In this document: positions 41,435-50,484 of the stretch, one piece after another
How the letters are laid out: the number at the start of each line of letters is the position of its first letter
Numbering within the stretch: position 1 is the first letter of the stretch
Source of the DNA: Bacteroidales bacterium
GTDB taxonomy: Bacteria; Bacteroidota; Bacteroidia; Bacteroidales; P3
NCBI GenBank assembly: GCA_017962445.1
Contig: JAGCVI010000023.1
Location: 1-64,000 of the forward strand
Direction of reading: 5' to 3'
Length of the DNA stretch: 64,000 bases
Notes under the pieces: generated by a model
Database searches by the model: none
Told to the model about the DNA's origin: nothing
Seen by the model: the letters and a program-made list of their open reading frames with translations, nothing else
Made by a program: the position numbers and the translations under genes

Positions 41435-43297
41435 TTAGTTCTTGAAAGGCAGTTTTATCGACGGCAGTTCTATCGAGCGGAACGATGAGAAGAGGCCGGT
41501 TTTGGTCTCATCCTGTTTGCCGAAGATGTCAATAATCACATCCTTGTATTTGTTCTGAAGCAGGTTGCGGCGTAACTTGAGGGTGGGAGAGAGGAGTCCG
41601 TTGACGGTGGTCCACTCTTCGCTTACAAGGCGGATTTTCTTTATCTGCTCGTGCGGAGCGAACTCTTTGTTGTACTTGTCAATTTCTTCCTGCATCTTTT
41701 TGTTTACCTCTGGAAGGTTGATCAGCTGTATGTTGTCGCGGTAATGCAGGTGGTGTTTCAATGCCCAGTAGTGGAGTGTGTTGAAATTGGGTGAGATGAT
41801 GGCGGCGGCAAGCTTCTCGTTCTCACCGACGACCATCACTTGATCTATGTATTCCGACTCTCTCAATTTGTTCTCGATAACCTGAGGAGCAACATATTTT
41901 CCTGCCGACAGCTTGAAGATGTCTTTCTTGCGGTCGGTGATTTTCAAGTAGCGGTTGGCTATGAGTTTTCCGATGTCGCCGGTGTGGAACCAGCCCTCCT
42001 CGTCAATCACCTCCTTGGTGTACTCGGGGTCTTTGTAGTAGCCCATCATAACGTGCGGGCCACGCGTCAGTATTTCGCCGTCCTCGGCGAACTTCATTTC
42101 GGTACCGCTGAGAATCGGTCCCACGGTGCCGTAGCGGACCAGTCCGTCGACGGGGTTGTTCACGGCAATGACCGGTGAAGTCTCGGAGATGCCGTAGCCT
42201 TCATAGATGCACATGCCGGCGGCACTGAACAGACGTACCAGACGTTCGGGGATGCTGCTGCCTCCGCTGATGATAATCATGTGCTTGCCGCCGAACTTTT
42301 CGCGCCAATGGCGATAGACCATCTTGTCGTAGAACCACTGGGTCATCTGATACCAGATGGACACCTTCTTGATAATGCCGTTGTCGTACCGCATGCCGTG
42401 TTTGAACGCCTGGAAATAGACTTTCTTTTTCAGGAATGGGAAATCCTTGCCTGCGGCATAGAGCTTGTCGTAGAACATCTCCAGCACACGCGGCACGGCG
42501 CAGAAACCTCCGCAGCCGATGTCATGCATGTCGCGCTGCAGTGTGCCCATGCTTTCGGCATAGTATATGCTGCAGCCAAGGTACTGGAAATGGTAGTTCA
42601 CCGAACGCTCGAAGACATGGTTGAGGGGCAGGAACGACAGCACATGGTAGTCGGAAGTCATAGGGTTGACTTTGGCATGTGCCAAGAAATTGCTGCAGAT
42701 GTTGCGGTGGCTAAGCATCACACCCTTCGGATCGCCGGTGGTGCCGCTGGTGTAGACCAATGTCAGCCAGTCGTCGGGCTTGATGCTCTCTTTGCGTTGC
42801 TCCAGCTCTGCCAAGTGCTTCTCGCGGCTGGCAATGCCGAGCTTCAGTATCTCGAGTGTGCGGTGTTCGCCTTCGATGTTGGCCAGTGTGTATATCTGTG
42901 GCTGCTGTTCAAGTTGTTGCAGGGCGGGGCGGATGCGGTTGAGCAGCACCTTGCTGCTTACCAGAAGCAGGTTGGCACCGCTGTGCTTGAAGATATGCAG
43001 GTAGTTGTCGGTCGACAGGGTAGGGTAGACGGGTACGTGGATGGCTCCCGTCAGGGCCAATGCCATATCGATGAAGTTCCATTCAGGGCAGTTATTCGAG
43101 ATGGTGATGACGCGGTCACCGGGCTGGACACCCATCTCCATAAGGCCATAGGCCATGAAATGGGCGTATTTGTAATAATCGTGCGAACTGTATTTTACCC
43201 ATTCGCCATTGACCTTGCCGGCAAGCAAGTCATCCTTCGGATGGTTGACTACAAGGTGGTCCAGCAGGTCGAACAGACGTGTAATTTGTACTTCCAT
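41435..43297 (-). CDS. fadD: Long-chain fatty acid--CoA ligase (AMP-forming)
   Basis: 620 residues, in the range of ACSL/FadD15-like enzymes. The AMP-binding P-loop is VYTSGTTGDPKGVMLSH (about 181-197); then FLPLNHVFERS, GYGISETSPVIA, the hinge YLKITDRKKDIFKLSAGKYV and a C-terminal lid. It activates fatty acids with ATP and CoA, probably at the inner membrane face. It is a single-gene unit with its own -7 box (43381-43389) and terminator. Confidence 0.93.
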   Translation of the reverse strand: MEVQITRLFDLLDHLVVNHPKDDLLAGKVNGEWVKYSSHDYYKYAHFMAYGLMEMGVQPGDRVITISNNCPEWNFIDMALALTGAIHVPVYPTLSTDNYLHIFKHSGANLLLVSSKVLLNRIRPALQQLEQQPQIYTLANIEGEHRTLEILKLGIASREKHLAELEQRKESIKPDDWLTLVYTSGTTGDPKGVMLSHRNICSNFLAHAKVNPMTSDYHVLSFLPLNHVFERSVNYHFQYLGCSIYYAESMGTLQRDMHDIGCGGFCAVPRVLEMFYDKLYAAGKDFPFLKKKVYFQAFKHGMRYDNGIIKKVSIWYQMTQWFYDKMVYRHWREKFGGKHMIIISGGSSIPERLVRLFSAAGMCIYEGYGISETSPVIAVNNPVDGLVRYGTVGPILSGTEMKFAEDGEILTRGPHVMMGYYKDPEYTKEVIDEEGWFHTGDIGKLIANRYLKITDRKKDIFKLSAGKYVAPQVIENKLRESEYIDQVMVVGENEKLAAAIISPNFNTLHYWALKHHLHYRDNIQLINLPEVNKKMQEEIDKYNKEFAPHEQIKKIRLVSEEWTTVNGLLSPTLKLRRNLLQNKYKDVIIDIFGKQDETKTGLFSSFRSIELPSIKLPFKN

Positions 43298-43380
43298 AAT
43301 ATGCTTACTCTATACAATATGACTTTGAATTACAATTATCTAAAAATAATGATTCTTCGTTGGGAAACATTTCCCAATAT

Positions 43381-43389
43381 GCAAAGATA
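43381..43389 (-). promoter_or_regulatory. -7 box of the acyl-CoA ligase gene
   Basis: TATCTTTGC on the minus strand, perfect match; a TTTA stands at the -33 position (19-bp spacing). The leader to the ATG at 43297 would be about 78 nt. Confidence 0.65.
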
Positions 43390-43543
43390 AGAAATTATTT
43401 TTAATTTGTAAATTTTAACAAAAAAAGCGGTTTCGGCAGGGGAAGCCAATTTATGTATTAATAAAATTGGAAGTAATAAAAGGAAGTTAATCTTCGATGG
43501 AAGTAATGTGCTACGCACAGGACAATACTGATCATTTGTCCTT

Positions 43544-43618
43544 TTTTACTTCCATTTTTACTTCCATTTTAACTTTCATTTTTACTCCCACTTTTACTCC
43601 CATTTTACTTCCACTTTA
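43544..43618. repeat. 12-bp tandem repeat in a 341-bp intergenic gap
   Basis: Six to seven imperfect copies of a 12-bp unit (plus strand TTTTTACTTCCA; variants with CTCCCA and AACTTTCA). The gap 43298-43638 has no convincing gene. Left of the array, GGAAGTAA-like sequences occur in the opposite orientation (43468-43507), and AGGACAA/TTGTCCT (43519-43525 with 43536-43542) forms a hairpin followed by T's on the plus strand. Confidence 0.75.
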
Positions 43619-43638
43619 ACTCCGTTTCTCATTCCCAC

Positions 43639-44175
43639 TTATTGCCTTTCAGTTTTGAGTTCTTTGCGAGCGTTGAATTTGAATGTGTTGCGAACGTTCT
43701 TCGCACCTGCGCGGTTCAGGAAGCTTTCTGTGGTGTATCCCTCATGGGTAAAACGGAAACATAGACGCTTGCCGATGAGTTGCTTTTGAACAAAGCATGT
43801 GGCTGTGCCGTTGAAAACGAGAGGAAGTCCTATGGACATCATGGCGGGGAACTCGCGTGTCTGGTCGCCCATATCGAAACATTCCACGATGGTGTCGAGT
43901 GTGGCCAGTGCCTCGGTGGCCGTGGCTCCCAGATAGATACATGTCTCGGTTACTCCGTCAAAGACGAATATCGATCCGGGAATATGGTCGACATCGCCCA
44001 AGCCAAGCCAATAGCCGAAGGAGCCGTCTTTAAGGGTGTATGAAAAGACAGTATAGCTCTCACCGTTGTTTTCAGCTTCGACAATGTCATCGCGGATTTC
44101 GACGGGACGGTTTTGCGCTGTTGCTCCAAGGACAGCCAGCACAAATGCAATAAATAAGAAGTTGCGTTTCATCAT
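43639..44175 (-). CDS. Exported protein of unknown function
   Basis: 178 residues from ATG 44175 (tandem ATGATG; 44172 equally possible). An in-frame TTG/ATG further upstream lies before the promoter and was rejected. Signal peptide FLFIAFVLAVLGATAQN. The mature protein is about 155 residues, beta-rich, with two internal Cys-containing stretches (TETCIYLG, TATCFVQKQ). No family recognised. A perfect -7 box sits 21 bp upstream, inside the short space after mfd. It is followed by the 12-bp repeat array. Confidence 0.75.
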   Translation of the reverse strand: MMKRNFLFIAFVLAVLGATAQNRPVEIRDDIVEAENNGESYTVFSYTLKDGSFGYWLGLGDVDHIPGSIFVFDGVTETCIYLGATATEALATLDTIVECFDMGDQTREFPAMMSIGLPLVFNGTATCFVQKQLIGKRLCFRFTHEGYTTESFLNRAGAKNVRNTFKFNARKELKTERQ

Positions 44176-44195
44176 TGTATTGATTATTTTAGATT

Positions 44196-44204
44196 GCAAA
44201 GATA
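44196..44204 (-). promoter_or_regulatory. -7 box of the exported hypothetical gene
   Basis: TATCTTTGC on the minus strand, perfect; ATTG stands exactly 19 bp upstream (44227-44224) as a 3-of-4 match to TTTG. That element touches the mfd stop region. Confidence 0.7.
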
Positions 44205-44229
44205 CGACAAAAAAATGGATTGACAATTT

Positions 44230-47200
44230 TTATTTCATTTGAGTTCCGGTCAGTGTGTCGAGTTTTTCGATTGCGGCATGTATGGAGTCTACGTTGTCGC
44301 ATACTAGCGACAGGCGTTCGACGGTTTCGCGTAGGTGGACGCTGCGTGGGTGATCCTGGGCGTAGCGTATCAGTTGCATGAAATTCGTCGACTGGTAGAA
44401 TGGATTGTCTTGGTTGGCGACGAAATAGCACACCATTTTGCCTTGTTTAAGAACAAGTTTCTCGATTCCGAACTCCTTGGCCATGCGTCGCAGGGTGATG
44501 GTCTTTACAAGTTCCTGTGTTGACTTGGGTATGGGACCAAAACGGTCTATGAGCCGCTCCCGATAGCGGTCCAGCTCAGCCTCTGTACTGAGGTCGTTGA
44601 GTTCTTTATAGAGCAGCAGTCGTTCGCCGACATTACTGACATATCCGTCGGGAATCAGCACCTCGAGGTCGGTCTCGATGACACATTCCTTTACATACTC
44701 TTTGTTCTGCTCTACCTCTTGCTTGAACAACTCCTTGAAGTCGCTCTCTTTCAGCTCCTCGATGGCTTCATTGAGTATTTTGTGGTACATGTCGTAGCCT
44801 ATCTCGCTGATGAATCCGCTTTGCTCGGCACCCAGGATATTGCCGGCACCGCGTATGTCGAGGTCTCGCATGGCTATGTTGAAGCCGCTGCCGACACTGG
44901 CGAACTCCTCTATGGCACGAAGCCGTTTCTGTGCCTCGTCGGTGAGCACGCTGTACGAGGGTATGAGCATGTAGCAGAACGCCTTTCGGTTGCTGCGACC
45001 CACACGACCGCGCATCTGGTGGAGGTCGCTCAGTCCGAATTGTTGTGCGTTGTTTATAATCATGGTGTTGGCATTGGGAATGTCCAGACCGTTTTCAACA
45101 ATAGCGGTTGAGACGAGCACGTCAACGTCACCCTCGATGAACCTCATCATTGTATCCTCAACCGCTTCGCCCTCCATTTGTCCATGGGCTATGGCTACGC
45201 GGGCATCAGGGACAAGCCTGCTCACCAGTCCAGCCATCTCAGGCAGGTTTTCCACGCGGTTGCTGATGAAGAACACCTGTCCGTCGCGCGATAGCTCAAA
45301 ACTGATGGCGTCGCGTATCACTTCTTCGTCGAAAGGCACCAGCTCTGTCTGTATAGGCTGGCGGTTGGGAGGCGGAGTCTGTATGACACTCAGGTCTCGT
45401 GCTCCCATAAGCGAGAACTGCAGTGTTCGCGGAATCGGTGTCGCGGTGAGGGTCAGCACATCAACGTTGGTGCGCATCTGTTTCAATTTCTCTTTTACAC
45501 TTACACCGAATTTCTGCTCCTCATCAATAATCAGTAATCCAAGGTCTTTGAACTTCAGCTTGCTGTTGGTAATGGCGTGTGTGCCTATGAGTATGTCGAT
45601 TTTTCCGCTTTCAAGGTCTTTTGCAATCTGAGTTTTCTCTTTTGTACTTCTGAAACGGTTCAGGTAGTCGATGTTGACTGGCAGTCCTTTGAGTCGTTCC
45701 GTGAAGGTGTTGTAATGCTGGAAGGCAAGGATGGTTGAAGGCACCAGCACAGCCACCTGCTTCGAATCGCAGACAGCCTTGAAGGCAGCACGGATGGCCA
45801 CCTCGGTCTTGCCAAAACCTACATCACCGCACACGAGACGGTCCATCGGTGAACGAGATTCCATGTCGCTCTTCACGTCTATGGTGGCCTTTAGCTGGTC
45901 AGGGGTATCTTCGTACATGAAACTTGCTTCCAGTTCGTTCTGCAGATAGCTGTCGGCACTGAAGGCAAATCCTTGTGATGCTTTGCGTTTGGCATATAGC
46001 TGAATCAGGTCCTTGGCAATGTCTTTTACCTGCTTCTTGGTTTTCTGCTTCAGCACCTGCCATGTGTTGCTGCCGAGGCGGTTCAAAGTCGGTGTTACAC
46101 CCTCTTTGCCTACGTAGCGGCTTATTTTATGCAGTCCATGGATGCTGATGTATAGTGTGTCGTTGTTTTTGTAGACCAAGCGGATAACTTCCTGTTGCTT
46201 GCCGTTGGTCTCGATTTTTTCAAGACCAGAGAAACGCCCCACGCCATAGTCTATATGTGTTACATAGTCGCCGGGTTTGAGCTCAAACAGCTCTTTGAGA
46301 GTCAATGCCTCGCGATTCTGGCTGAGGTCGCGGACGATGTATTTGTGGTAACGTTCAAAGATTTCGTGGTCGGTGTAACAAAGCAGTTTCTCGTCGTGGT
46401 CGATGAATCCCTTGTGCAGCTGATAGTTGAGAATAGTGAACTGGAAGTCAGTGCCCGTCTCGGCGAAAATCTTGTCAAGGCGGTTATGCTGCTGTTCGCT
46501 GCTGACGCTGATGCAGAGTTTGTAGCCGCGGTCGTTGTAGTTGCCGAGCGACTGCCTCAGCATGTCGAACTGCTTGTTGAAAGCCGGTTGCAACTCGCTG
46601 TTTGCTTCTATCGTTGTCGACTTTGAGAAGAATACGGAATTGCCTGATTCAATTACCTTGCATTCAATCAACGCCTTCAGAAACTCATTGGCCGATGAGT
46701 ATGATTCCTCGGGCTTGCTCTTCTGCATGCGCACCAATCCCTGCTCCTTGTCGTCGGATATCTTTTTGTATTCGCTGCATGCTGTGGCATAGCATTTCTC
46801 GATGGTCTCGCTGACATACATCACTCCTTGAGCCCACACGATGTCGCTGCTGCTGAAATATTGCAGCAAATTAACCTTCTCATCGATAGTCACCACGTTG
46901 TCGTGACGTGTCTCGAGATTTGGAATAATTGTTATGTTGTCGTATTGTCGGACAGATAGTTGTGTTATAGGGTCGAAACTGCGCAGCGAGTCGATGGTGT
47001 CGTCGAAAAACTCTATGCGGAATGGCTGTTCGTTGGCGTAGGAGAACACATCGATGATGCCGCCGCGCACTGCATATTGGCCGGGTTGCACGACGAAATC
47101 GACACGGTCGAAGTCGTAATCCTGCATCACGTCAATGACAAAGTCCATGTCAAGCTGTGCCCCTTTGAAAATCTGCAAGGTGTTTTTCGTCAGTGTCTTG

Positions 47201-47616
47201 GACGAAATGACTTTCTCGGCCAAGGCTTCAGGGTAGCTGACCAGCACGAGTCGTCGGCCTGCGTTGAGTTGACGTACCACCTCGCTGCGCATCAGCACAT
47301 TCGCGTTGTCGGTCTCTTCGGTTTGGTAGGGCCGTCTATATGTTGTCGGGAATAGCAGTACACGTTTCTTGTCTATGTCTGTACCTGTCTCGCCGAGCAG
47401 TGTTTCAAGGTCGTTCAGTAGGTAGAAGGCATCCTCTTTTGTGCCTACAATAAACATCATGTTGTTCTGCAGGAACGCCTCGGAGAGTGTGGCACCGACA
47501 ACGGATGTGAGGCTTCCTGTGAGTCCTTTGATATGTATGCGCGGTTGGCTTTGGGTCAGCAAGCCGCATAAATCTGTGACAAGTTTTGAATTTTTATATT
47601 GTTCTGTTAACAACAT
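44230..47616 (-). CDS. mfd: Transcription-repair coupling factor Mfd
   Basis: 1,128 residues, normal for Mfd. UvrB-homology N-terminal region (VDFVVQPGQYAVRGGIIDVF, residues about 170-190), RNA-polymerase-interacting domain (LKPGDYVTHIDYGVGRFSGL), then the RecG-like SF2 translocase: GDVGFGKTEVAIRAAF (Walker A), LLIIDEEQKFGV (DEEQ), LTLTATPIPRTL, STAIVENGLDIPNANT and QMRGRVGRSNR, with the C-terminal TRCF domain. It removes stalled RNA polymerase and recruits UvrA. Divergent from porX across a 200-bp region containing a palindrome at 47645-47663. Confidence 0.96.
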   Translation of the reverse strand: MLLTEQYKNSKLVTDLCGLLTQSQPRIHIKGLTGSLTSVVGATLSEAFLQNNMMFIVGTKEDAFYLLNDLETLLGETGTDIDKKRVLLFPTTYRRPYQTEETDNANVLMRSEVVRQLNAGRRLVLVSYPEALAEKVISSKTLTKNTLQIFKGAQLDMDFVIDVMQDYDFDRVDFVVQPGQYAVRGGIIDVFSYANEQPFRIEFFDDTIDSLRSFDPITQLSVRQYDNITIIPNLETRHDNVVTIDEKVNLLQYFSSSDIVWAQGVMYVSETIEKCYATACSEYKKISDDKEQGLVRMQKSKPEESYSSANEFLKALIECKVIESGNSVFFSKSTTIEANSELQPAFNKQFDMLRQSLGNYNDRGYKLCISVSSEQQHNRLDKIFAETGTDFQFTILNYQLHKGFIDHDEKLLCYTDHEIFERYHKYIVRDLSQNREALTLKELFELKPGDYVTHIDYGVGRFSGLEKIETNGKQQEVIRLVYKNNDTLYISIHGLHKISRYVGKEGVTPTLNRLGSNTWQVLKQKTKKQVKDIAKDLIQLYAKRKASQGFAFSADSYLQNELEASFMYEDTPDQLKATIDVKSDMESRSPMDRLVCGDVGFGKTEVAIRAAFKAVCDSKQVAVLVPSTILAFQHYNTFTERLKGLPVNIDYLNRFRSTKEKTQIAKDLESGKIDILIGTHAITNSKLKFKDLGLLIIDEEQKFGVSVKEKLKQMRTNVDVLTLTATPIPRTLQFSLMGARDLSVIQTPPPNRQPIQTELVPFDEEVIRDAISFELSRDGQVFFISNRVENLPEMAGLVSRLVPDARVAIAHGQMEGEAVEDTMMRFIEGDVDVLVSTAIVENGLDIPNANTMIINNAQQFGLSDLHQMRGRVGRSNRKAFCYMLIPSYSVLTDEAQKRLRAIEEFASVGSGFNIAMRDLDIRGAGNILGAEQSGFISEIGYDMYHKILNEAIEELKESDFKELFKQEVEQNKEYVKECVIETDLEVLIPDGYVSNVGERLLLYKELNDLSTEAELDRYRERLIDRFGPIPKSTQELVKTITLRRMAKEFGIEKLVLKQGKMVCYFVANQDNPFYQSTNFMQLIRYAQDHPRSVHLRETVERLSLVCDNVDSIHAAIEKLDTLTGTQMK

Positions 47617-47644
47617 TTATTACATATCGTTTTATTGTTCAATG

Positions 47645-47663
47645 CGATAACATGTTGTTATCG
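47645..47663. promoter_or_regulatory. Palindromic operator-like site upstream of mfd
   Basis: CGATAACA (47645-47652) and TGTTATCG (47656-47663) form a perfect 8-bp inverted repeat around TGT. It lies about 30 bp before the mfd ATG, just downstream of a 7-of-8 -7 box (TATATTCG, minus strand 47687-47680). Confidence 0.5.
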
Positions 47664-47710
47664 TCTGTCAATGCAACATCGAATATACGAAAAAAAATGA
47701 AATCGCGTTA

Positions 47711-47743
47711 TGTGAATTGTGAATGTTGATGTGTGAATTGTGA
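47711..47743 (+). promoter_or_regulatory. 12-bp direct repeat upstream of porX
   Basis: TGTGAATTGTGA occurs at 47711-47722 and again at 47732-47743, a 21-bp spacing (two helical turns). Its right copy touches a near-consensus -7 box GACCTTTG (47742-47749). It looks like a two-site binding element for a regulator of porX. Confidence 0.5.
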
Positions 47744-47816
47744 CCTTTGAGCCGAGACTTTTTTGACATATCAACGAAAACAGTCCCATAAACTTTTAAA
47801 AATTCAAACTTTTACG

Positions 47817-49367
47817 ATGGATAAAATAAACATTCTTTGGGCCGACGATGAAATAGATCTTTTAAAACCCCATATCCTTTTCCTTGAGGACAAAGGATAC
47901 AGTGTGACTCCTGTGACTTCAGGCTCCGAGGCTCTTGATGAGCTTGCTGAGAATGATGTGGATATAGTCTTTCTTGATGAGAACATGCCGGGACTCAGTG
48001 GTCTCGACACCCTTACCGAAATCAAAAGCCGTTACCCCCGAATTCCGGTGATAATGATTACCAAGAGCGAAGAGGAACATATTATGGACGAGGCTCTTGG
48101 TGGCAAGATTTCGGACTACCTCATCAAGCCTGTCAACCCCAACCAGATTCTTCTGTCGGTCAAGAAACACACCGAGGCTCGCCGTCTTGTAAGCGAGAAG
48201 TCGACGTTCAGTTACCAACAGCAGTTCCGTGACATCAGCATGCGTTTGTCTGACAACCTCGATGCCAACGAATGGATTGAACTGTACAAGAAGTTGGTTT
48301 ATTGGGATTTGGAACTTGCGTCGACCGACGACGACAATATCCATGATATATTTAAGTCGCAGAAAAGCGAGGCCAACCAGCTGTTCTGCAAGTTCTATGA
48401 GCGCAACTATATCGACTGGGTTAACGGTGTTAAGGAGAAACCTCTTATATCTCCCACTGTGGTAAGGGAACATATGTTTCCTTTGCTTGAAGAGGACCGC
48501 CCGACGTTTATGATTGTCATCGACAATTTCCGTTACGACCAATGGAAATTTATCCAGCCGCTTATCGAACAATATCTTCGTGTTGAGCACGACGACATCT
48601 TCTACAGCATCATACCTACCACCACGCAGTTTGCACGCAACAGTATGTTCTCAGGTCTGATGCCCGCTGAGATTGAGCACAAGTACCCGCAATATTGGGT
48701 CAACGAGGATGAGGAAGGATTCAAGAACCAGTTCGAGTCTGAGTTGATGGGCGAGAATCTTAAGCGTCACGGCTTCAATATCAAGCACACTTACAACAAG
48801 GTTCTTAATGCCCAACATGGCAAGAAACTGGTCGACAGCTTGCCGAACCTGATGCACAACAAACTGAACATCATTATCTACAATTTTATCGACATGCTGT
48901 CGCATGCGCGCACCGACAGCAATATTGTGCGCGAGCTTGCCGAAGACGAACAGGCCTACCGTTCTGTGACTTTGTCGTGGATGGAGCATTCCCCGCTGCT
49001 TGATGTTATTAAATTCCTCTCCGAACGTGATGTCAATATCATTATTACCACCGACCATGGCTCGGTACGTATTGACAATCCGGTGCGTGTAAAAGGTGAC
49101 CGCGATATTTCAGTCAATTTACGCTACAAGCAAGGGCGTCTGCTTGACTACAACCCGAAACAGGTGTTTGAGGTTAAAGAGCCTCGCAAGATATTCCTTC
49201 CCAAGCGATATGTCACCTCTCCCTATATCTTCGCCCACAACAACGATTTCTTCGCCTACCCCAACAACTACAATCAATACGTCCAGTACTACATGAACAC
49301 CTTCCAGCACGGTGGCATCTCGATGGAGGAAATACTCATCCCGTTCATTAGACTGAGAAACAAGTAA
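47817..49367 (+). CDS. porX: T9SS regulator PorX (response regulator with PglZ domain)
   Basis: 516 residues from ATG 47817. Receiver domain (residues 1-about 120) with acidic pocket ADDE and phospho-acceptor Asp54 in VFLDENMPG, Lys in MITKSEEE. A helical linker precedes a PglZ/alkaline-phosphatase-like domain (about 200-500): IDNFRYDQW, TTTQFARNSMFSG, NFIDMLSHARTDSN and TTDHGSVRI hold the Thr/Asp/His metal and phosphate ligands. PorX with histidine kinase PorY and a sigma factor controls T9SS gene expression; it also cleaves oligonucleotides in some species. PorY is not in the window. The T9SS operon lies 22 kb upstream. Confidence 0.94.
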   Translation: MDKINILWADDEIDLLKPHILFLEDKGYSVTPVTSGSEALDELAENDVDIVFLDENMPGLSGLDTLTEIKSRYPRIPVIMITKSEEEHIMDEALGGKISDYLIKPVNPNQILLSVKKHTEARRLVSEKSTFSYQQQFRDISMRLSDNLDANEWIELYKKLVYWDLELASTDDDNIHDIFKSQKSEANQLFCKFYERNYIDWVNGVKEKPLISPTVVREHMFPLLEEDRPTFMIVIDNFRYDQWKFIQPLIEQYLRVEHDDIFYSIIPTTTQFARNSMFSGLMPAEIEHKYPQYWVNEDEEGFKNQFESELMGENLKRHGFNIKHTYNKVLNAQHGKKLVDSLPNLMHNKLNIIIYNFIDMLSHARTDSNIVRELAEDEQAYRSVTLSWMEHSPLLDVIKFLSERDVNIIITTDHGSVRIDNPVRVKGDRDISVNLRYKQGRLLDYNPKQVFEVKEPRKIFLPKRYVTSPYIFAHNNDFFAYPNNYNQYVQYYMNTFQHGGISMEEILIPFIRLRNK

Positions 49368-49383
49368 GGTATTAGTTTCGTTG

Positions 49384-50481
49384 CTATTTTATTGTCAGCA
49401 CCACGTATTCCGACTGGGTGCCGATACGGTATTTTGCACCCCAGATGCCAAGTCCTGAACTGATATAATACTGTGTTTTGCCTTTGCTTAGGCTTCCCCA
49501 TGAGCATTCATACATTGCATCTGTAATCCACGACAATGGCCATATCTGTCCACGATGTGTGTGTCCGCTAAACTGGAAGTCAATACCAGCCTTTGCGGCC
49601 TCTTCAAGATTGTATGGCTGGTGGTCGAGGAGGATGGTGTACGGCATGAATTGCAAATCCGTTTTACCGGAATCTGGAATTGAAAACTGCGAGAGGGGCT
49701 TGCGGTGTGGATTCATACGGTCGTCGCGTCCGATAATAGTCAGTCCTTTGATATTCACCATGCTGTCGACCAGAAGGTTTATCCCCGCGTCTTTGTAGAA
49801 TTGTTGCGCTTTTTGCTTGTCGGAGAAGTACTCGTGGTTTCCGAGGCAGGCATATACAGGTGCTTCAAGCCGTCGAAACTCGGCAGCCATCTCCTCTTCA
49901 AATACAGGGTGCATGCTGAAGTCGACGATGTCGCCAGCAATAAGTACAATATCAGGATGTTCAGAATTGATTAAATCAATCCATTTCGCGAGGTCGACAC
50001 GGCGGTTGTGGTAACCGATGTGGAGGTCGGAGACCATTACGACCTGTAGCGGCTGGCTAAGCCGTCCATGGCTGTCTGCTGTCAGTTCAACTCGTTGTTT
50101 ATGATGGTAGTGTATGCTGCCATATATGGCAATACAGGCCATAAGGACAGTCAGCACAATGCTGACGGTGAGATTGTCGTGCAGGAGTTCTCGTGGCACC
50201 AGACGGACTAGCCTTCCTAGGTCAAGCAGAATAAATGCTATCAGCAGGTAGAAGAGTATTATTATCGATTTGTTGCCAAGATTATAGAAAAATGAGGCCC
50301 AGCCTAATGACATCTTGTCAAGCGTGCCTGTAAAACCCAGAAACTCTGTAGAAAAGCATGCCGCTACTATCGTGACAAGCAACCATTTCCCATATGCAGG
50401 TAGTGGCAGCAATGCCCATATATGCCACAAAACATATATCAGCAGCAATGCCAGCATCATTATGGGTATGATAAATTTCAT
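49384..50481 (-). CDS. Membrane-anchored metallophosphoesterase
   Basis: 365 residues. The N-terminal about 135 residues contain four hydrophobic helices; the C-terminal part is a calcineurin-like phosphoesterase with SDLHIGYH, AGDIVDF, LGNHEYF, the DHQP segment and SGHTHRGQIWP. Those five blocks supply the two-metal site. Family members of this layout (YkuE/LpxG-like) hydrolyse UDP-diacylglucosamine or other phosphodiesters; the substrate here is not known. It starts 3 bp after tex and converges on porX with a 16-bp gap. Confidence 0.87.
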   Translation of the reverse strand: MKFIIPIMMLALLLIYVLWHIWALLPLPAYGKWLLVTIVAACFSTEFLGFTGTLDKMSLGWASFFYNLGNKSIIILFYLLIAFILLDLGRLVRLVPRELLHDNLTVSIVLTVLMACIAIYGSIHYHHKQRVELTADSHGRLSQPLQVVMVSDLHIGYHNRRVDLAKWIDLINSEHPDIVLIAGDIVDFSMHPVFEEEMAAEFRRLEAPVYACLGNHEYFSDKQKAQQFYKDAGINLLVDSMVNIKGLTIIGRDDRMNPHRKPLSQFSIPDSGKTDLQFMPYTILLDHQPYNLEEAAKAGIDFQFSGHTHRGQIWPLSWITDAMYECSWGSLSKGKTQYYISSGLGIWGAKYRIGTQSEYVVLTIK

Positions 50482-50484
50482 TGT

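Noticed and set aside
42281-43390. Plus-strand open frame of about 370 codons opposite the acyl-CoA ligase gene
   Set aside because: Low-complexity Val/Ala/His composition typical of antisense frames; the minus-strand frame has the complete AMP-binding motif.
43532-43603. 23-codon MEVK-repeat frame in the 12-bp repeat array
   Set aside because: It is explained by the simple repeat; no promoter or conserved feature supports translation, so it is only noted under findings.
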